Source: Myxococcales bacterium
Lineage (GTDB): Bacteria; Myxococcota_A; Polyangia; Haliangiales; Haliangiaceae
Length of the DNA: 40,000 bases
Reading direction: 5' to 3'
NCBI GenBank assembly: GCA_016794525.1
Contig: JAEUJY010000064.1
Coordinates: 1 to 40,000 of the forward strand
Part shown: positions 11,102 through 22,225 of the stretch, in pieces
How the letters are laid out: each line of letters opens with the position of its first letter
Numbering within the stretch: the stretch's first letter is position 1
Translations under genes and position numbers: made by a program
Notes under the pieces: model-generated
Seen by the model: the letters and a program-made list of their open reading frames with translations, nothing else
The model's database searches: none
What the model was told of the DNA's origin: nothing

Positions 11102-12978
11102 GCAAGCGGTCCGACGACGACGCCACCGAGTTCGACGACGGCCTGTCGACGTCCGAGCGCCGTCGGCGTCGGCGCCGCGGCGGCATCCGCATCCCGTCGG
11201 ACAACGTGCCGCGGCGGACCGACAGCCAGCCGGTGGTCGCGCCGATCCCCGAGGATCCGTCGCTCGCGGTGTCGATCGCCTACGCGTTCGGCGACGACGC
11301 CGGCCGCGCGCCGACGACGCTGCCCCCCGACGAGATCGTCGCCGATCTCGACGACGCGACGACGATCGGCGCCGCGCCCTCGGCCGACGGCGCGGTCCCC
11401 GGCGCGATCGACGACGTCGTCCCCGACGGCCGCACCCGGCAGATGCCGGCGGTGAACCTCGAGGCCCTCGGGCTGACCGCGCTCGAGTTCGAGGAGAGCC
11501 CGCCGGTCGTCGAGACCACCGCCGAGATGCCGATCGTCGACTCGTCCCGCACCACCGGCGAGGTCGAGGCGGTCGACATCATCGTCGACGACGCCGGCGT
11601 CGCCGACGGCGTGCCCAAGGCGCCGATGGCCCGCGCGGCGACGGTCGCGCTGTCCGAGGACGATCTCGAGGAGCTGATGGAGTCGACCGCGCTGGGCGTC
11701 GTCCCGCCGCGGGCCAAGCCGACGACCGCGCCGCCGGTGCCGCCGCCGATCGAGCGCACCCGGCAGACCGCGCCGCCGATGCCCGCGGCGCAGCCGGCGA
11801 CCAGCAGCGCGTCGCCGCCACCGGCGACCACCTCGCCGCCGGTCGTCGTGTCGTTCTCGCAACCGGCCGCCGCGCCCGCGTCGAGCCCCCCGCCGGTCGC
11901 GCCGCCGGCGACGGTCCCACCGCCCGAGCCGGTCCCCGCCGCCACCGCGGCCCCGGCGGCCGCCGCCGACGCCGGCGACTCGAGCGAGATCCTCGCCGAC
12001 GAGATCCTCGAGGTCGAGGAGCAGGGCCGCGCCGCCGCGGTCGAGGTGTCGCCGGTGCCGGTGCCGATCGCGGCCCAGGCCTCGGGGCCGGTCGCGCTGC
12101 CGTCGACCGCGCCGCCGCCGCCGCCGGCCGCCGCCAAGCCGCCGCCGCCGGCCGCCCCCGCCGCGAAGAAGCCGATGGCCGCCGCGCCGACGCCGACCGC
12201 GGACGACAAGCGCAAGCGCCGCGGCAAGCCGTGGTTCGAGGAGCTGTTCGACGAGGACTACCTCCGGACGCTGCCGTTTCTGACCCCGCAGACCACCCAG
12301 GCCGAGGCCGCGATGGTGGTCGAGTCGCTCGGGCTGACGCCCGGCGCGCAGGTGCTCGACCTCGGCTGCGGCTACGGGCGCCACGCGATGGAGCTCGCGG
12401 CCCGCGGCATGAACATGGTCGGCGTCGATCTGTCGCTGCCGATGCTCCTGCGCGGCGCCGACGAGGCGCAGCGCCGCGGCCTCGACATCAACTTCGTCCA
12501 CGTCGACATGCGCGAGATCGACTTCGACGCGCAGTTCGACGGCGCCTACTGCCTGTTCTCGACCTTCGGCTTCTTCGACGACGAGACCAACAAGAAGACC
12601 GCGAGCCTGGTCGCCAAGGCGCTCAAGCCCGGCGCCAAGTTCATGCTCGAGGTGCTCAACCGCGACTACGTCATCGGCGACCTGCCGACGCGGGTGTGGT
12701 GGGAAGGCGACGGCTGCGTCGTCCTCGAAGAGGTCGAGTTCAACTACTTCTCGTCGCGGGTGCAGTCGAAGCGGTCGGTGGTGTTCGACGACGGCCGGCA
12801 GATCGAGCAGGAGATCTCGATCCGCGTCTACTCGCTGCACGAGATCGGCAAGCTCCTCCACGCCGCGGGGCTGCGCGTGCTCGAGGTGTCGGGCTCGATG
12901 GCGACCAAGGGCCGCTTCCTCGGCAACCGCTCGCGCGAGATCATCGTGATCGCCGAGCGCCGGACCGACACGAAGTAG
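11098..12978 (+). CDS. SAM-dependent methyltransferase with long disordered N-terminus
   Basis: A 626-residue protein. The first ~380 residues are disordered: an Arg-rich patch near residue 20, acidic segments, then Pro/Ala-rich stretches. A class I SAM methyltransferase domain follows (about 380-626). Motif I is VLDLGCGYGRHAMELA (around 417-432), followed by 'MVGVDLSLPMLL' and 'FDGAYCLFSTFGFF'. It is coupled to psd by an ATGA overlap, which suggests, without proof, a lipid-related substrate such as phosphatidylethanolamine. It lacks a clear membrane segment. Other substrates are equally possible. The frame is continuous and codon use resembles the neighbours. Confidence 0.82.
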   Translation: MSKRSDDDATEFDDGLSTSERRRRRRRGGIRIPSDNVPRRTDSQPVVAPIPEDPSLAVSIAYAFGDDAGRAPTTLPPDEIVADLDDATTIGAAPSADGAVPGAIDDVVPDGRTRQMPAVNLEALGLTALEFEESPPVVETTAEMPIVDSSRTTGEVEAVDIIVDDAGVADGVPKAPMARAATVALSEDDLEELMESTALGVVPPRAKPTTAPPVPPPIERTRQTAPPMPAAQPATSSASPPPATTSPPVVVSFSQPAAAPASSPPPVAPPATVPPPEPVPAATAAPAAAADAGDSSEILADEILEVEEQGRAAAVEVSPVPVPIAAQASGPVALPSTAPPPPPAAAKPPPPAAPAAKKPMAAAPTPTADDKRKRRGKPWFEELFDEDYLRTLPFLTPQTTQAEAAMVVESLGLTPGAQVLDLGCGYGRHAMELAARGMNMVGVDLSLPMLLRGADEAQRRGLDINFVHVDMREIDFDAQFDGAYCLFSTFGFFDDETNKKTASLVAKALKPGAKFMLEVLNRDYVIGDLPTRVWWEGDGCVVLEEVEFNYFSSRVQSKRSVVFDDGRQIEQEISIRVYSLHEIGKLLHAAGLRVLEVSGSMATKGRFLGNRSREIIVIAERRTDTK

Positions 12979-13022
12979 CGGGTCTGACACCGCGTCGCTG
13001 GCGCGGTTGCAGGGAATCGGCG

Positions 13023-13042
13023 GGGTAGGTGGGTGCCTACCC
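13023..13042 (+). terminator. Stem-loop after the methyltransferase gene
   Basis: A 7-bp stem, GGGTAGG with CCTACCC, and a 6-base loop 45 bases after the stop codon. It probably separates the psd operon from the sigma factor gene. There is no T-run. Confidence 0.45.
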
Positions 13043-13109
13043 GGGCTGGAATAACGCCGTGGCGTCGCGGGTCTAGATCCCATCGGATCCCCGCGACCCC
13101 CCGATCAAA

Positions 13110-13142
13110 ACATTTCGGCCCGCGGGACGTCTGACATTTCGG
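13110..13142 (+). promoter_or_regulatory. Direct repeat ahead of the sigma factor gene
   Basis: ACATTTCGG occurs twice (13110-13118 and 13134-13142), 24 bases apart, in a relatively AT-rich patch 34 bases before the GTG start. It may be a promoter element or regulator site. No match to a known box is claimed. Confidence 0.35.
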
Positions 13143-13175
13143 GACGCCGCCTGCAAGGCGTTCCAGGAGAAAGCC

Positions 13176-14450
13176 GTGAAGAGTGCCGCCGCCGTCAGTC
13201 TCACCCGCGCCCCCACCGCCCACCGGCCCCGCAAGGCCGCCGAGCGCGCGGTCCGGCTCGCCGAGAAGGCCAAGCGCAAGGACGGCAAGGACCGCGCGCG
13301 CGGCACCAAGTCCGATGGCTCGGGCTACCTCACCATGTACTTCCGGGACATGGCGGCGCTGCACGTGCTGCGTCCCGAGGAGGAGTTCACGACCGCCAAG
13401 GAGATCGAGGCGCTCGAGGTCGCGGTGTGGAGCGAGCTGCTCGGCTGGGCGCCGACCCAGGCGCTGGTGCTCGACGCGCTGCCCGCCGAGGCCGCCCCGG
13501 CCGAGGTGAAGGCGCTGCGCCGCCCGCTGGCCGGCAAGAAGGCCGACGCCGCCGTGGCCAAGGCCGCCGCGCGGCTGCGCGACACCGACCTCGACCGGCT
13601 CTACATCGAGGCCGGCCTGGCGGTCGCCGAGCGCATCCAGCGCGGCTACGTGACCGTGCCCAAGCTGGGGCGCGGCGCCAAGCAGCTCGCCGAGTGGCTG
13701 CACCGGGTCGACGTCGCCGCCCGCGCCGCCCACGACGCGCGCAACGCGTTCGTGAAGGCCAACCTGCGGCTGGTCATCAGCATCGCGCGCCGCTTCAACC
13801 ACGGCCGGATGTCGCTGGCCGACCTGGTCCAGGAGGGCAACCTCGGCCTGATCAAGGCCGTCGAGCGCTACGACTACCGCCGCGGCTTCCGCTTCTCGAC
13901 GTACGCGTCGTGGTGGATCCGCCACGCGATCAGCCGCGCGCTGGCCGACAAGGGCCGCGAGATCCGCCTGCCGGTCCACATGATCGACGCCCACCACCGG
14001 CTGACGAAGGCCCGGCGCGAGCTGACCACCAAGCTCGGCCGCAGCCCCACCACCGAGGAGCTGGCCGAGACCACCGGCATGCCGCTCGAGAAGGTCGAGA
14101 ACATGCGGCGCTGGGTGCTCGAGCAGTCGGTGTCGCTCGACCGCCCGGTCGGCGACGAGGAGGGCCGCAGCCTGGCCGAGGTCCTCGAGGACCCCGACAA
14201 GGAGGACGCGTCGCCCACCGCCGACCTCGAGATGGACGCGCTGCAGAGCGAGGTGCGGTCGATCCTCGGCGAGCTGCGGCCGATCGAGGCCGACATCCTG
14301 CGCCAGCGCTTCGGCCTCGAGACCGAGCACGAGCTGACGCTCAAGGAGATCGGCGAGAAGTACAACCTGTCGCGCGAGCGCATCCGCCAGCTCCAGGAGC
14401 AGGCCCTCGGCAAGATGCGTCGGGCGCTACAGCGCAAGGACATGATGTAA
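13176..14450 (+). CDS. Sigma-70 family RNA polymerase sigma factor
   Basis: A 424-residue sigma factor with regions 1.2 (about 49-85), 2 (about 188-255; '[19 protein letters not shown]' and '[13 protein letters not shown]'), 3 and 4 ('[21 protein letters not shown]'). A segment of about 100 residues, rich in Ala and Lys, separates region 1.2 from 2.1, as in primary-like sigma factors. The protein is too short for a housekeeping RpoD, so it is probably an alternative group 2/3 factor related to the SigB/SigC type of Myxococcus. The start is GTG with GGAGAA 5-6 bases upstream, one of the few clear Shine-Dalgarno sites here. Target promoters are unknown. Confidence 0.92.
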   Translation: MKSAAAVSLTRAPTAHRPRKAAERAVRLAEKAKRKDGKDRARGTKSDGSGYLTMYFRDMAALHVLRPEEEFTTAKEIEALEVAVWSELLGWAPTQALVLDALPAEAAPAEVKALRRPLAGKKADAAVAKAAARLRDTDLDRLYIEAGLAVAERIQRGYVTVPKLGRGAKQLAEWLHRVDVAARAAHDARNAFVKANLRLVISIARRFNHGRMSLADLVQEGNLGLIKAVERYDYRRGFRFSTYASWWIRHAISRALADKGREIRLPVHMIDAHHRLTKARRELTTKLGRSPTTEELAETTGMPLEKVENMRRWVLEQSVSLDRPVGDEEGRSLAEVLEDPDKEDASPTADLEMDALQSEVRSILGELRPIEADILRQRFGLETEHELTLKEIGEKYNLSRERIRQLQEQALGKMRRALQRKDMM

Positions 14451-14459
14451 GGGCCGGCG

Positions 14460-14481
14460 GGCCGGCGGTGCCCCGCCGGCC
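14460..14481 (+). terminator. Stem-loop after the sigma factor gene
   Basis: A 9-bp perfect stem, GGCCGGCGG with CCGCCGGCC, and a 4-base loop begin 10 bases after the stop codon. A terminator role is inferred. Confidence 0.5.
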
Positions 14482-14515
14482 GCCGCCGCTTGCGGCAACG
14501 CCCCAGGCGCTGTGA

Positions 14516-14521
14516 TAGCGT
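14516..14521 (+). promoter_or_regulatory. -10-like hexamer before the IPT lipoprotein
   Basis: TAGCGT ends 7 bases before the ATG at 14529. The surrounding GTGATAGCGT is identical to the sequence before the propeller lipoprotein start at 7610, where the spacing is also nearly the same. Confidence 0.5.
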
Positions 14522-14528
14522 TCTCCGC

Positions 14529-14930
14529 ATGCAGGCACACGGTGGCATGACCCGGTCGGCGACGCGTCTCGCCGGCCTCGTCGTCGGCGCGGCGGTGATG
14601 ATGGGGTGTGGTTCGAACGACGGCAAGCTGAGGGTGAACGGCCTCGAGCCGCGGTCCGGCGACGCGATGGGTGGCCAGATCGTCCAGATCAACGGCCAGA
14701 ACTTCATGAAGACGACGCGGACCGTGAAGGTCTACTTCGGGGACCAGATCGGCAACTTCATCCGCTTCAAGTCGGACACCGAGATGGTCGTCGAGGCGCC
14801 GGGCGGCAAGCCCGACACCACCGTCGACGTGCTGGTGGTGTTCCAGCCCGGCGGCGAGATCACGATCCCCAAGGCGTTCACCTTCAAGGAGAAGAAGGGC
14901 ATGGACGCCGAGGACCTGCAGAAGAAGTAA
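14529..14930 (+). CDS. Small IPT/TIG-domain lipoprotein
   Basis: A 133-residue lipoprotein. A signal peptide with the lipobox MMGC is followed by a single immunoglobulin-like IPT/TIG domain: '[20 protein letters not shown]' and '[20 protein letters not shown]' are typical strands. The C-terminus is a short charged helix. It is probably anchored in the outer membrane and used for binding; no partner is evident. An alternative start at 14547 gives an equally good signal peptide. The upstream start is kept because GTGATAGCGT lies just before it. The gene stands alone and is convergent with the next one. Confidence 0.8.
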   Translation: MQAHGGMTRSATRLAGLVVGAAVMMGCGSNDGKLRVNGLEPRSGDAMGGQIVQINGQNFMKTTRTVKVYFGDQIGNFIRFKSDTEMVVEAPGGKPDTTVDVLVVFQPGGEITIPKAFTFKEKKGMDAEDLQKK

Positions 14931-15003
14931 CGGCGGGGTCGGGCGCGCACACGACGCGCGCGTGATGTCGAGGAGGGGCTGATCGGGATCAGGAGCTGGC
15001 CCC

Positions 15004-15134
15004 AGATCCCGACTTCCGCTCCGGATCCCGATCCGGATCCCGATCCGGATCCTGATCCCGATCCGGCCCCCCGATCCGGATCCCGATCCGGATCCCGATC
15101 CGGCGCCCGCGCCCGCTCCCGGGATCCCGATCCT
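15004..15134. repeat. GATCCN hexamer tract
   Basis: Mostly alternating GATCCG and GATCCC units fill the space between two convergent genes. Because GGATCC is itself palindromic, the tract can fold at many points. The unit matches the tract at 39643-39786. No coding role is seen. Confidence 0.85.
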
Positions 15135-15167
15135 TCTACCGAACCCGCCGCCTGCGCCGTCGCTGCG

Positions 15168-16568
<1,401 letters not shown>

Positions 16569-16610
16569 TCGGACCCCGAGGCAGCTTGGGTTTGGTGGGC
16601 CACGGGCATC

Positions 16611-17558
<948 letters not shown>

Positions 17559-17567
17559 TGCGGCTAC

Positions 17568-17596
17568 AGAATAGACGCGCCGCGCCTAGCCGTCAA
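17568..17596 (-). promoter_or_regulatory. Canonical promoter of the zinc-ribbon/FHA genes
   Basis: On the minus strand TTGACG (17596-17591) and TATTCT (17573-17568) have the ideal 17-base spacing. The -10 ends 9 bases before the ATG at 17558, so the transcript would have a leader of only a few bases. An A-run lies upstream of the -35, as in UP elements. Confidence 0.7.
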
Positions 17597-17630
17597 ACTT
17601 GCGAAAGCACGCCTTTTTTCGCGCCGCGAT

Positions 17631-20600
17631 TCACGGCCGGCGGGCGGCCGCGGCGACGCCGGGGTCGGCGTCGGCGGCCAGCTCGCGGAGCCGCGCGACC
17701 GCCCGTGGATCGCCGTTGCCGAGCAGCGCGCGGGCGGCGGCGGCCCGCACCTCGGGAGTCTCGTCGCGGGACAGCGCGAGCAACGGCTCGAGGGCGGCCG
17801 GCGCGCCGCTGGCGCCGAGCGCGGCGGCGACGGCGCTGCGCACGAACGACGAGCGATCGCTGGCGGCGGCGGTGAGCGCGGCGACGTCGACGCGGGCGCC
17901 CATCGCCGCCATCGCCGTCGCCGCGGCGAGCCGGTCGCGCTCGTCGGGGCCGGCCAGCCGCGCGCGCAGCGCCGCGACCAGCGGCCCGGGCGCGGCGGGG
18001 GCGCTGGCGATCGCGTGGGCCGCGGCGTCGCGGACCAGGCGGCGCGGGTCGTCGAGCGCGGCCGCGACCGGCGCCAGCGCGGCCGCCGAGCCGATCTTGC
18101 CGAGCACCCGGACCGCGGTCGCGGCGATCTTGGGATCGTCGTCGCGGGCGCGGGCCACCACCGCCGCGGTGACGCCGGCGCCGATCGTCGCCAGCGCCGC
18201 CTGCGCCTTCGCCGACAGCGGGCCGTCGGTCAGCTCGCCGATCGCCAGCCCGCCCGGGCGGCGATCGAGATCGAGCAGCACGCCGAGCGCGGCGTCGTGG
18301 TGCGCGCCCAGCGCGGCCACCATCGCGTCGATCACCGCGGCCTCGTGGCCGACCAGCACGTCGGCCGACGGCGTCACCGTCGGCAGATCGCCGGGCAGCG
18401 CGCGCACCCAGGCCGCGAGGTCGAGCTTGCCGGCGCGCATCGGGTACTCGTCGAGCGCGGCCGGCGCGGTCGCGGCGGCGCCGCCCAGCCGCGCCAGCGC
18501 CCACACGATCGTCGCGCGATCCTGGCCGGCCCGCGCCAGGTACGCGCGCAGCAGCGGCTCGGCGCCGCGGCCGTCGCCGACCTGGCCCAGCGCGTAGGCC
18601 GCGAGCCGCTGGGTCTCGCCGGCGTTGTCGGTGACCGCGCCGACCAGCCACGGCACCGCCGCGGCGCCAGCGCGGGCGAACCCGACCGCGCAGGTCGCGC
18701 GCACCAGATCGTCGCGCTGGCGATCGACCGCGAGCGCCGCGCGCTGGCCGCGCGGATCGGCGCCGGCCGCGAGCCCGGCGCACGCCAGCGCCGCGACCGA
18801 CGGGCGGTGATCGGCCAGCGCGGTGATCAGCGCGGCGGTGGCGCGCGCGTCGGCGACGCCGGCCAGCGTGAACACCGCGGCCTCGCGCAGCCCGACCTCG
18901 TCGTGGCGGGCCAGCGGCAGCACCTCGGGGACGACCCGCGGATCGCCGAGCCGCCCGGCGGCGACCAGCGCCGCGATCCGGTTCTCGAGATCGAGCGTCG
19001 TCGACATCGAGCCCATCGTGCGCGGCGCGGTGGGGTCGACCGGCGGCGGCTCGTCCTTGGCCACCCGCACCAGCGGCAGCGCCGCGGCCTTGTTGCCGAG
19101 GTCGCCGAGCAGCTGCACCGCGATCGCCCGCTGCGCCGGCGCGCTCTCGTCGGCCAGCGCGTCGAGCAGCGCCTTCATGCCGCCGTGGCCGAGGCGATCC
19201 AACTCGGTCCGCGCCGCGGTCCGCACCTCGGAGGTGCCGTGGCGCGCGCGCACCACCAGCCGCGGCACGTAGTGCACGTACAGCTCGACCAGCAGCTGCC
19301 GGTAGACCTGCTTGTGCGCCATGATCGACGACAGCGGCGCCAGCACCTTCTCGAGCTCGCCCAGCGACTGGTTGATCTCCTCGAGCGCGATGCCGGCCTT
19401 GCCGGCCTTCAGCACGGTGTCGTCGTCGGTGGCCTGGCGCAGCACCCGCCGGTACAGCTCGGCGGCGGCGGCGTGCTCGATGCGCTGCTGGTGCAGCTCG
19501 GCCAGCGCGAAGTACGCCTTCCAGTTGCGCGGCGCCAGCTCGAGCGTCTTCTGGTACGCGGCGACCGCGTCGTCGAGCCGCTGCATCTCCTTGTAGCGCT
19601 CGGCCAGGCGCTCGTACGCCGCCGGATCGTTGGGGCTCTTCTCGAGCGCCTTCTGCGACCACGCGATCGCCTCGGCGTCCTGGTGGGCCTCGGTCTTGAT
19701 CTCGGCGATCTGGTTGTAGGCCTCGCGCTGCCGGGCCGGGTCCTGCTCGGCGAGCCGCATCAACAGCGCGACCGCCTTGTCGTAGGCCTGATCGGCCCGG
19801 TACGCCTTCACCAGATCGAGCAGCGTCTCCTGATCGTCGGGGGCCAGCGTCAGCAGCCGCTCGAGGGTCTGGCGCGGCTGCCCGCTCTGGATGAAGCGCT
19901 GGTAGTACGCGACCAGGAAGTAGCCGCTGTCGAGATCGGGCGGCTGCTTGGCGAACGCGTCCTCCCAGCGCTGGCGGTAGGCGTCCTTGTGGTTGCCGGC
20001 GTCCCACCGCGGCAAGAGGTTGACGATCCGCGTGCGGGCCTCGCGCCGCGCGCTGCGATCGCTCGGCTTGCTCCACAAGGACAGCGCCTTCTCCCAGTCG
20101 GCCATCGCCTCGGCGAAGGCGCGCTGCCGCTCGAGGATCTGGGCCCGGCCCTTGTACAGCTCGGGATCGTCGGGATCGAGCTTGATCGCCTTGGCGTAGT
20201 AGACCAGCCCCTCGGTCGGCGCGTCGTGCTCGGCCAGCACGTCGCCGAGCCGGGCGTAGCCCTTGGCCGACTTGGTGCCGGCGATGCGCTTCCACGTCGC
20301 CATGGCTTTGTCGACCTGGCCGCGCTGGTGGTACTGCTCGCCGAGCGTCACCAGGTGATCGGGATCGTCGGGCTCGAGGCGGGCCAGCCGCTCGAACGCG
20401 GCGAGCGCGAGATCGTCCTTGCTCCACCGCAGGTAGAGGTCGGCGACCGCCGACATGACCGCCGGATCCGACGGGAAGCGCCCCTCGATCTTCTTGGCCG
20501 TGGCCAGCGCCTTGGCCTCCTGGTGGACGCGCCAGTAGCGCTCGGCCAGCTCGAGCTGGAACCGCGCCTCGCCGGGCGCGACCCGGGCGACGACCTCGTA

Positions 20601-21680
20601 CTGCGCCAGCGCGTCCTGATCGCGGCCGGTGGCCTCGAGCAGCTGGATCAGCCGGCGCTGCACCTCGAGCTCGTAGGGCGCCTTGGCCACCGCCTTCTGG
20701 TAGGCGACCACCGCCTTGTCCTGATCGCCGGTCTCCTCGTAGAGCCGCGCCAGCGTGCCCCACTCGAACGCGCCGCGCCCGCCGGCCGGCCACTCCTTCT
20801 CGTAGTAGGCCAGGAGCGTCGCGAGGTCCTGCTTGCGGCGGTAGATGTCGATGATGCGCGCGGTCAGCTCGGTCTCGAGGTAGTAGCCCTTCGGCACCAG
20901 CTTGATCGCGCGGCGGTAGGTCACCACCGCGGCGGCGTCGTCGCCCTTGGCCTCCTCGGCGGCGCCGATCCGCGCCACCACCTCGACCCGGCGCGCCGGG
21001 TCGCTGCCCAGCCGCTTCTCGCTGTCGGCGTAGACCGCGATCGCGTCGTCGTGGCGGCCGGCGGTGGCCAGCGCATCGCCCAGCTCGAGCCGCAGCCCGA
21101 CGTTGCCCGGATCGAGCGCGATGTACGCCTCGAAGTAGCGGCGCGCGCCGTCGATGTCCTTGGCCGCGAGCGCGAGATCGGCGAGCGCGCGCAGCGCCTT
21201 CATCTTGGTCGGCTTGCCGGGGTTGGCGGCCAGCGCCTTGTCGAGCGCGGCGCGGGCCTCGGCCAGCTTGCCGCTGGTGCGGTACAGCGAGCCCAGCTCG
21301 ACCAGCACCGCGGCGTCGCCGCGCACCGCCGCCGCGCGCTCGTACAGCGGCAGCGCCTTGGCCTCGTCGCGCTCGGCCTGGGCCAGCCGCGCCAGCACCA
21401 CCAGCGTGCTGAAGTCGTCGGGCTTCTTGGCCAGCGCCGCCTCGTACTCGCCCTCGAGCAGCGCCACCGTGCGGTAGCGGCGGTACATGCCGAGCAGCTT
21501 GGCCAGCGCGTCGGCGTCGTTGGGGTTCTTGCCGAGGATGCCCTTGAGCCGCGCGATCACCGTCTTGTCGAACGGATCGCGCTGGACGTCCCAGTCGTCG
21601 GCGGGCTGGGCGAGCGCCGGCGCCGCGCTGGCGGCGCCGATCGCGACGAGGGTTGCGACCAGCCAGGGGGTGCGGCGCAT
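17631..21680 (-). CDS. Large exported TPR/HEAT-repeat protein
   Basis: A 1349-residue protein with a cleavable signal peptide (about 1-25, 'LVAIGAASAAPALA'). About residues 40-800 are TPR repeats, with many 'Y/A..A..LDP.N/D' helices such as 'ARRYFEAYIALDPGNVGLRL'. About 830-1349 are HEAT/PBS-lyase-like helical repeats ('RATAALITALADHRPSVAAL'). Both are protein-binding solenoids, so it is probably a periplasmic or surface scaffold. No catalytic domain is visible. The Ala-rich C-terminus and Lys-rich TPR part differ in composition, suggesting two joined modules. A TATACT lies 10 bases upstream of the ATG. Function and partners are unknown. Confidence 0.82.
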   Translation of the reverse strand: MRRTPWLVATLVAIGAASAAPALAQPADDWDVQRDPFDKTVIARLKGILGKNPNDADALAKLLGMYRRYRTVALLEGEYEAALAKKPDDFSTLVVLARLAQAERDEAKALPLYERAAAVRGDAAVLVELGSLYRTSGKLAEARAALDKALAANPGKPTKMKALRALADLALAAKDIDGARRYFEAYIALDPGNVGLRLELGDALATAGRHDDAIAVYADSEKRLGSDPARRVEVVARIGAAEEAKGDDAAAVVTYRRAIKLVPKGYYLETELTARIIDIYRRKQDLATLLAYYEKEWPAGGRGAFEWGTLARLYEETGDQDKAVVAYQKAVAKAPYELEVQRRLIQLLEATGRDQDALAQYEVVARVAPGEARFQLELAERYWRVHQEAKALATAKKIEGRFPSDPAVMSAVADLYLRWSKDDLALAAFERLARLEPDDPDHLVTLGEQYHQRGQVDKAMATWKRIAGTKSAKGYARLGDVLAEHDAPTEGLVYYAKAIKLDPDDPELYKGRAQILERQRAFAEAMADWEKALSLWSKPSDRSARREARTRIVNLLPRWDAGNHKDAYRQRWEDAFAKQPPDLDSGYFLVAYYQRFIQSGQPRQTLERLLTLAPDDQETLLDLVKAYRADQAYDKAVALLMRLAEQDPARQREAYNQIAEIKTEAHQDAEAIAWSQKALEKSPNDPAAYERLAERYKEMQRLDDAVAAYQKTLELAPRNWKAYFALAELHQQRIEHAAAAELYRRVLRQATDDDTVLKAGKAGIALEEINQSLGELEKVLAPLSSIMAHKQVYRQLLVELYVHYVPRLVVRARHGTSEVRTAARTELDRLGHGGMKALLDALADESAPAQRAIAVQLLGDLGNKAAALPLVRVAKDEPPPVDPTAPRTMGSMSTTLDLENRIAALVAAGRLGDPRVVPEVLPLARHDEVGLREAAVFTLAGVADARATAALITALADHRPSVAALACAGLAAGADPRGQRAALAVDRQRDDLVRATCAVGFARAGAAAVPWLVGAVTDNAGETQRLAAYALGQVGDGRGAEPLLRAYLARAGQDRATIVWALARLGGAAATAPAALDEYPMRAGKLDLAAWVRALPGDLPTVTPSADVLVGHEAAVIDAMVAALGAHHDAALGVLLDLDRRPGGLAIGELTDGPLSAKAQAALATIGAGVTAAVVARARDDDPKIAATAVRVLGKIGSAAALAPVAAALDDPRRLVRDAAAHAIASAPAAPGPLVAALRARLAGPDERDRLAAATAMAAMGARVDVAALTAAASDRSSFVRSAVAAALGASGAPAALEPLLALSRDETPEVRAAAARALLGNGDPRAVARLRELAADADPGVAAAARRP

Positions 21681-21690
21681 CGGCGCCGTG

Positions 21691-21696
21691 AGTATA
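21691..21696 (-). promoter_or_regulatory. -10-like hexamer before the TPR/HEAT gene
   Basis: TATACT on the minus strand ends 10 bases before the ATG. No good -35 is visible. A very short leader or leaderless transcript is inferred. Confidence 0.5.
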
Positions 21697-21740
21697 GCGC
21701 GGCGATCCGCGCCGGGCCCGCGCGCCGGCGCCGGCGACGC

Positions 21741-22115
21741 TCAGGCGCTGGCGCGGATGCGCTCGAGCAGGCCGCCCAGGTGCGCGCGGCGGGCCTCGAG
21801 GCAGTAGTCGCGCAGCCGGCGGGCGTGGCGCTGGGCCATCGCGACGAAGCGCATGCCGAGCCCGGCGGCCAGCTCGTCGCTGGTGCGGTGGCAGACCTGG
21901 GCGGTCGCCCAGATGCTGTCGTCGGAGTCGGGGAGCACGACCTCGAGCGCGACCACGGTGCCGGGGCGGGGCGCCCGCGGCGTGACCGCGTGGACCCGCA
22001 TGCCGGTATCGGACAGATCCTCGACGAGGATCCGGACGGGCCGGTCGTCGACGAAGGAGGTGGCGAGGGTGGTGTACGGGATGCGGAAGCCCATGCGGCG
22101 GTCGCGCTGTGACAT
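21741..22115 (-). CDS. PilZ-domain protein
   Basis: A 124-residue protein made almost entirely of a PilZ domain, which in many bacteria binds cyclic di-GMP. 'RDRRMGFRIPY' supplies the Arg-rich entry and 'VEDLSDTGMRVH' the DxSxxG-like motif, here DLSDTG. The last 30 residues are a basic helix. The start at 22115 is chosen because CAGGAG precedes it at the right distance; the longer open frame has no support. It is divergent from the SctQ-like gene. The output is unknown. Confidence 0.8.
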   Translation of the reverse strand: MSQRDRRMGFRIPYTTLATSFVDDRPVRILVEDLSDTGMRVHAVTPRAPRPGTVVALEVVLPDSDDSIWATAQVCHRTSDELAAGLGMRFVAMAQRHARRLRDYCLEARRAHLGGLLERIRASA

Positions 22116-22225
22116 GGTGGCTCCTGGTGACGATGTAGGTGTGGATCGTACCCGGATGGCGGCGGGGGGCCAGTTTCGGGCAGTTGAATCCCGCGCCGGT
22201 CTCTGGCACTGCATGGGGCGTGGCG

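Noticed and set aside
22139-22225. N-terminal extension of the SctQ-like gene
   Set aside because: Residues before about 22220 have no family similarity and would run through the divergent promoter region of the PilZ gene.
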